Assembly: GCA_015067005.1 (NCBI GenBank)
Contig: SVNH01000015.1
Coordinates: 23,068-87,067, forward strand
Source of the DNA: Ruminococcus flavefaciens
GTDB lineage: Bacteria > Bacillota > Clostridia > Oscillospirales > Ruminococcaceae
Reading direction: 5' to 3'
DNA: 64,000 nucleotides
This document shows, in pieces, positions 63,937-64,000 of this stretch. A program made the translations under genes and the position numbers. Numbering within the stretch: position 1 is the first letter of the stretch; each line of letters opens with the position of its first letter. The notes below the pieces were generated by a model. That model did not search any database. It saw only the letters and a list, made by a program, of their open reading frames with translations, and had not been told where the DNA came from.

Positions 63937-63959
63937 AACCCCCAGTTTGACTGGGGGTT
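63937..63959. terminator. Hairpin at the window end
   Basis: AACCCCCAGT / ACTGGGGGTT with a 3-nt loop. Probably the terminator of a leftward gene beyond the window, or part of a tandem terminator for htpG. Bases 63960-64000 show nothing else. Confidence 0.5.
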
Positions 63960-64000
63960 CAAAAGAGCTTAAAGCTATAAGGCTTGAAAGAAAAACTCCT

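Overview
The window looks like a chromosomal segment of a Ruminococcus-type member of the Oscillospiraceae (low-GC Firmicutes, R. albus/R. flavefaciens-like). The reasons are two secreted proteins with type I dockerin modules, two type III glutamine synthetases (GlnN), an ammonium channel fused to a PII domain, the LL-diaminopimelate aminotransferase route to lysine, Thr-rich surface linkers and SPKTG-type sortase signals. The species call is an inference.

Layout. 1-5.7 kb: a copper-domain surface protein, a sulfonate/nitrate-type binding lipoprotein with a tiny Cys-ending leader peptide, an Rrf2 regulator, a decayed PEP-synthase-like gene and a GH13 amylase. 5.8-10 kb: a leader RNA, amt-PII and glnN. 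10.3-14 kb: a cysteine/sulfur block with a CymR-like Rrf2 regulator tail-to-tail with cysK, a leader peptide plus attenuator plus mini-ACT gene, a MoeB/ThiF-like E1 protein, a rhodanese and further leader peptides. 14.3-21.7 kb: a ferrous-iron island (feoA, feoA, feoB, a FeoB-associated peptide, DUF2325, DUF3793, flavodoxin, a surface protein and an FMN-binding ferric-reductase-like membrane protein). 21.8-32.8 kb, minus strand: an operon gltB-gltD-GS-like-ANTAR regulator-purF-asnB. 33-39 kb: a second copy of the amt leader, then pyrG-glnN-dapF-dapL. 39-64 kb is mostly housekeeping: tRNA-Gln, a lipid kinase, GerA/GerB-type spore germination proteins, metG, dockerin proteins, PP2C, TatD, LCP, alr, a YlbF-like protein, mutS, a radical SAM fusion, ilvE and CIRCE-controlled htpG.

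How it fits together. Almost every large gene of the first 39 kb makes or uses glutamine or ammonium (amt-PII, glnN twice, gltBD, purF, asnB, pyrG) or feeds cysteine and Fe-S chemistry. Four consensus promoters (3262, 5823, 33060, and 32958 on the minus strand) are each followed about 10 nt after the -10 box by a short hairpin with an A-N-N-G-N-N hexaloop, whose 3' arm is also the 5' arm of an intrinsic terminator. This is the geometry of RNA targets of ANTAR antiterminators, and the gltBD operon itself carries an ANTAR protein whose receiver domain has lost its phosphoacceptor Asp, next to a glutamine-synthetase-like protein that seems to lack some catalytic residues. I propose a nitrogen-responsive antitermination regulon. 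A glnA-linked ANTAR regulator (NitR) is known from Clostridium, so the principle is not new; the tandem hairpin/terminator leaders and the degenerate sensor pair are the parts worth study.

A second layer is a probable cysteine/iron regulon: leader peptides ending in Cys, a shared ATAGGAATT operator at the Rrf2 and cysK promoters, and TTAG-N6-CTAA boxes in the feo island.
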